From: Nocardia sp.
GTDB taxonomy: Bacteria > Actinomycetota > Actinomycetes > Mycobacteriales > Mycobacteriaceae
Direction of reading: 5' to 3'
Length of the DNA: 8,715 nucleotides
Assembly: GCA_013361595.1 (NCBI GenBank)
Contig: JABFXT010000426.1
Location: 1-8,715 of the forward strand
Part shown: in pieces, positions 6,639-8,715 of the stretch
Layout of the letters: each line of letters starts with the position of its first letter
How positions within the stretch are numbered: position 1 is the first letter of the stretch
Made by a program: the position numbers and the translations under genes
The notes under the pieces: model-generated
Databases searched by the model: none
What the model was told of the DNA's origin: nothing
The model's input: only the letters and a program-made list of their open reading frames with translations

Positions 6639-8715
6639 GTGCCCTACCGCAAACCGAAGCGTTCCTGTGTACTGCCGGTTGTCGCACTCGTAGCGGTGGC
6701 GGGCCCGATCCTCATGCCCACCATCTCCGACCTGGGCAAACCTGCCGATCAGATCCAGCTCACGGCCGTCCCACCCCAGCTCACCGAACTCGCGCTGAAG
6801 AGCGCGCCCGATACCGTGCTGCCGCTGGGCGAACTCACCGGTCTCGACCTGCCGGACCTGCGCCTGGCCGATCTGCACGCGCTCGGCCTGCCCGGCCTCA
6901 CCCCGAACGGTACGACCACACCCACCGATCCGGGCCGTCGCCTGCCCGGACGGCAACCCGGTCTGGGCTTCGTGACCGAGGGGGGAAATCCGCCCGCGGA
7001 CACCCCCGCGCTCACCCCCGGCGTCATCCCACCCGAATTCATGGACGCGGTCGGCGCGCAGGTCAAAGAACTGACCCGGGACCAGCCCTTCAGCATGGTC
7101 GCGCTCACCGCGCCCGATCTGGCGAACACCACCGTGATGCTCCGGGCCCGGCAGCCCGACGGCGGCTGGGGCCAATGGTACGAGGCCAATCCGATCGACG
7201 GCGCCGACGGCGTAGCGGCCGGTGGACCCACCGGCACCGACCCGATCTACGTCGGCAACACCACCGCGGTCCAGGTGCTGGTCACCCGCAAACCGCAACA
7301 CCAGCAGGGCAACCCCCTCGAACCGACCCCCGCGGCCGCGGGGGCGCAGCAGCCGCCCGAGCTCACCGCCGTCCTCATCGATCCCGGTCGCGGTGCGGTC
7401 GACGATCAGCTCCAGGACATCGCCGCCGCCCTGCCCGGCGGCGGGCCGCCGGTCATCACCCGCAACCAGTGGGGCGCCGACGAGTCGATCCGCTGCCAGG
7501 AGCCCACCTACGACGACGGGCTGGGCGGAATCACGGTGCACCACACCGCCGGCCGAAACGACTACAGCAAATCCGAATCGGCCGGGATCGTCCGCGCCAT
7601 CTACGCCTATCACTCACAGACGCTCGGCTGGTGCGATATGGGATACAACGCGCTGGTCGACAAGTACGGACAGATATTCGAGGGCCGCTACGGCGGCCTC
7701 GACAAAACGGTGCAGGGCGCGCATGCGGGCGGGTTCAACGAGAACACCTCCGGTGTCGCGATCATGGGCGACTACCAGGTCGAACAGCCGACGGACGCCT
7801 CGATCGAGGCGGTCGGCAAATTCATCGGCTGGCGCGCCCGGATCGCCGGGCTCGACCCCAAGGGCCAGACGACCATGTATTCGGAGGGCACCGAGTTCAC
7901 CCCGTACGCGCAAGGTGAACAAGTACATCTGCCGGTGGTGTTCGCGCACCGCGACGTCGGCAACACCAGCTGCCCGGGTGACGCGGCCTACGCGCAGATG
8001 GACCGGATCCGCACCATCGCCGCCGGCGAAGCGGGCGCGACCCGTTCGTCGACACCACGCAGCCAGGCGTCCCGGTCGGATCTGGCCGCCCTGGCCGACC
8101 TCACCGCCAAGCTGCTGACCATGGTGAACGACAATGTGATCGCCCGATACTGGGTTTCCAAGGGCGGCCCGGACGGCCCGCTCGGACAGGCGGTCTCCGA
8201 ACCGCTGCCCGCGGCCCAGGGACAGCAGTACGCGAAATTCGTGAACGGGTACGTCTACACCACGCCCGACGGGCAGGTGCACGAGGTGGTCGGCAAGGTC
8301 CTGGACCGGTTCCTGGAGCTGGGTGCCGACGCCGGCGCGCTCGGCCTGCCGCTCACCGACGCCTACCCCGTGCCCGAAGGACTGCGTACCGATTTCCAGA
8401 ACGGTTCACTGATCCTGAATCAGGCCGCCGATATCGTGGACACCCTCTGGAAGACCTACAACGACACCTACCAGCAGCAATGGCAGGGCGAGGGTGCCGG
8501 CCCGGGCCCGGCCCCGCAGGCGATACCGGGCACCGGTCCGGCACCACAGGCCGCGGCACAGCCCGCACCGGCGGGTCCGGCCGAAGGGCAGTCGCCGGTA
8601 CCGACGTACGCGCCCACTGCCGACCCGGGCCAGGCGCCGGAGGTCGAACCGGCGACACCACCGGCCCCGGCCGAACCGGTAGCACCACCGGCCCCGGCCG
8701 AACCCGCGGCACCAC
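6639..8715 (+). CDS. Secreted PGRP/Amidase_2 N-acetylmuramoyl-L-alanine amidase with LGFP-like repeats (C-terminus cut by window edge)
   Basis: A predicted wall hydrolase that cleaves the MurNAc-L-alanine bond to release stem peptides. It resembles M. tuberculosis Rv3811 in domain type and in its place near glf. The frame is open for 692 codons to the right edge. A basic start and hydrophobic segment (about 10-27) form a signal peptide or anchor. A Leu-rich stretch follows (about 57-88). A probable beta-domain lies at about 133-218 (MVALTAPDLANTTVMLRARQ, GGWGQWYEA). The zinc amidase spans about 270-465: ITRNQWGAD, VHHTAG with H301, GWCDMGYN with Y336, and HRDVGNTSCPG with H437 and C445. The zinc ligands (two His, one Cys) and the catalytic Tyr are all present, so it should be active. 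Two LGFP-like repeats follow at about 501-549 and 551-600 (ELGADAGALGLPLTD, DFQNGSLIL). A Pro/Ala-rich tail starts near 617. The start is GTG at 6639, with GGAG 6 nt upstream. Confidence 0.94.
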   Translation, partial: MPYRKPKRSCVLPVVALVAVAGPILMPTISDLGKPADQIQLTAVPPQLTELALKSAPDTVLPLGELTGLDLPDLRLADLHALGLPGLTPNGTTTPTDPGRRLPGRQPGLGFVTEGGNPPADTPALTPGVIPPEFMDAVGAQVKELTRDQPFSMVALTAPDLANTTVMLRARQPDGGWGQWYEANPIDGADGVAAGGPTGTDPIYVGNTTAVQVLVTRKPQHQQGNPLEPTPAAAGAQQPPELTAVLIDPGRGAVDDQLQDIAAALPGGGPPVITRNQWGADESIRCQEPTYDDGLGGITVHHTAGRNDYSKSESAGIVRAIYAYHSQTLGWCDMGYNALVDKYGQIFEGRYGGLDKTVQGAHAGGFNENTSGVAIMGDYQVEQPTDASIEAVGKFIGWRARIAGLDPKGQTTMYSEGTEFTPYAQGEQVHLPVVFAHRDVGNTSCPGDAAYAQMDRIRTIAAGEAGATRSSTPRSQASRSDLAALADLTAKLLTMVNDNVIARYWVSKGGPDGPLGQAVSEPLPAAQGQQYAKFVNGYVYTTPDGQVHEVVGKVLDRFLELGADAGALGLPLTDAYPVPEGLRTDFQNGSLILNQAADIVDTLWKTYNDTYQQQWQGEGAGPGPAPQAIPGTGPAPQAAAQPAPAGPAEGQSPVPTYAPTADPGQAPEVEPATPPAPAEPVAPPAPAEPAAP
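8655..8715 (+). repeat. 27-bp tandem repeat coding a Pro/Ala-rich tail
   Basis: Two near-identical 27-bp units (8655-8681 and 8682-8708) and the first 7 bases of a third are seen before the window ends. Each codes for nine residues of the form (T/A)PPAPAEP(V/A), at residues 673 onward of the amidase. The shared core is CACCACCGGCCCCGGCCGAA in both units. The array probably continues beyond the edge and forms an extended wall-spanning spacer; copy number is likely variable. Confidence 0.75.

Noticed and set aside
6501..7613. Minus-strand open frame (370 codons) opposite the amidase gene
   Set aside because: A shadow of the plus-strand amidase frame, which holds the complete zinc-ligand set. 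It would also cover the divergent promoter region.

Overview
The window looks like chromosomal DNA of a high-GC, mycolic-acid-type actinomycete (order Mycobacteriales). A Nocardia or close relative is the best guess. The main reasons are the two galactan-building enzymes Glf and GlfT2, which belong to arabinogalactan-walled bacteria, and the LGFP repeats in two secreted proteins, which are typical of this order. The genus is inferred from overall resemblance; nothing here fixes it.

Layout. Left part (1-2950, minus strand): a glf-glfT2 operon with a 4-bp ATGA overlap. GlfT2 is cut by the left edge. Middle (about 2951-4792, minus strand): two apparently single-gene units. One is a small Pro/Tyr-rich four-helix membrane protein of unknown function followed by a strong intrinsic terminator. 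The other is a TipA-type MerR regulator with its own hairpin terminator and a MerR-style promoter with a long spacer. Right part (4793-8715): a divergent pair of secreted cell-wall proteins sharing a 220-bp control region. A SpoIID/LytB-domain protein carrying one LGFP repeat lies on the minus strand. A zinc amidase of the PGRP/Amidase_2 type with two LGFP-like repeats and a Pro/Ala-rich tail lies on the plus strand and is cut by the right edge.

How the genes fit together. The glf-glfT2 pair supplies and polymerises galactofuranose for the galactan layer. The two LGFP proteins probably act outside the membrane on peptidoglycan. The amidase would strip stem peptides, and a SpoIID-type lytic enzyme would cut stripped glycan. 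That resembles the SpoIIP/SpoIID division of labour in sporulation, but here in a lineage not known to form endospores. In M. tuberculosis glfT2 and glf (Rv3808c, Rv3809c) are followed by erp (Rv3810) and the LGFP amidase Rv3811. Here the erp position holds the membrane protein, the TipA-like regulator and the SpoIID-LGFP protein instead.

The most promising lead is the divergent SpoIID-LGFP / amidase-LGFP pair with its structured intergenic region. The second is a TipA-like drug sensor that lacks cysteine altogether. I see no RNA genes, insertion sequences, CRISPR arrays or attachment sites.
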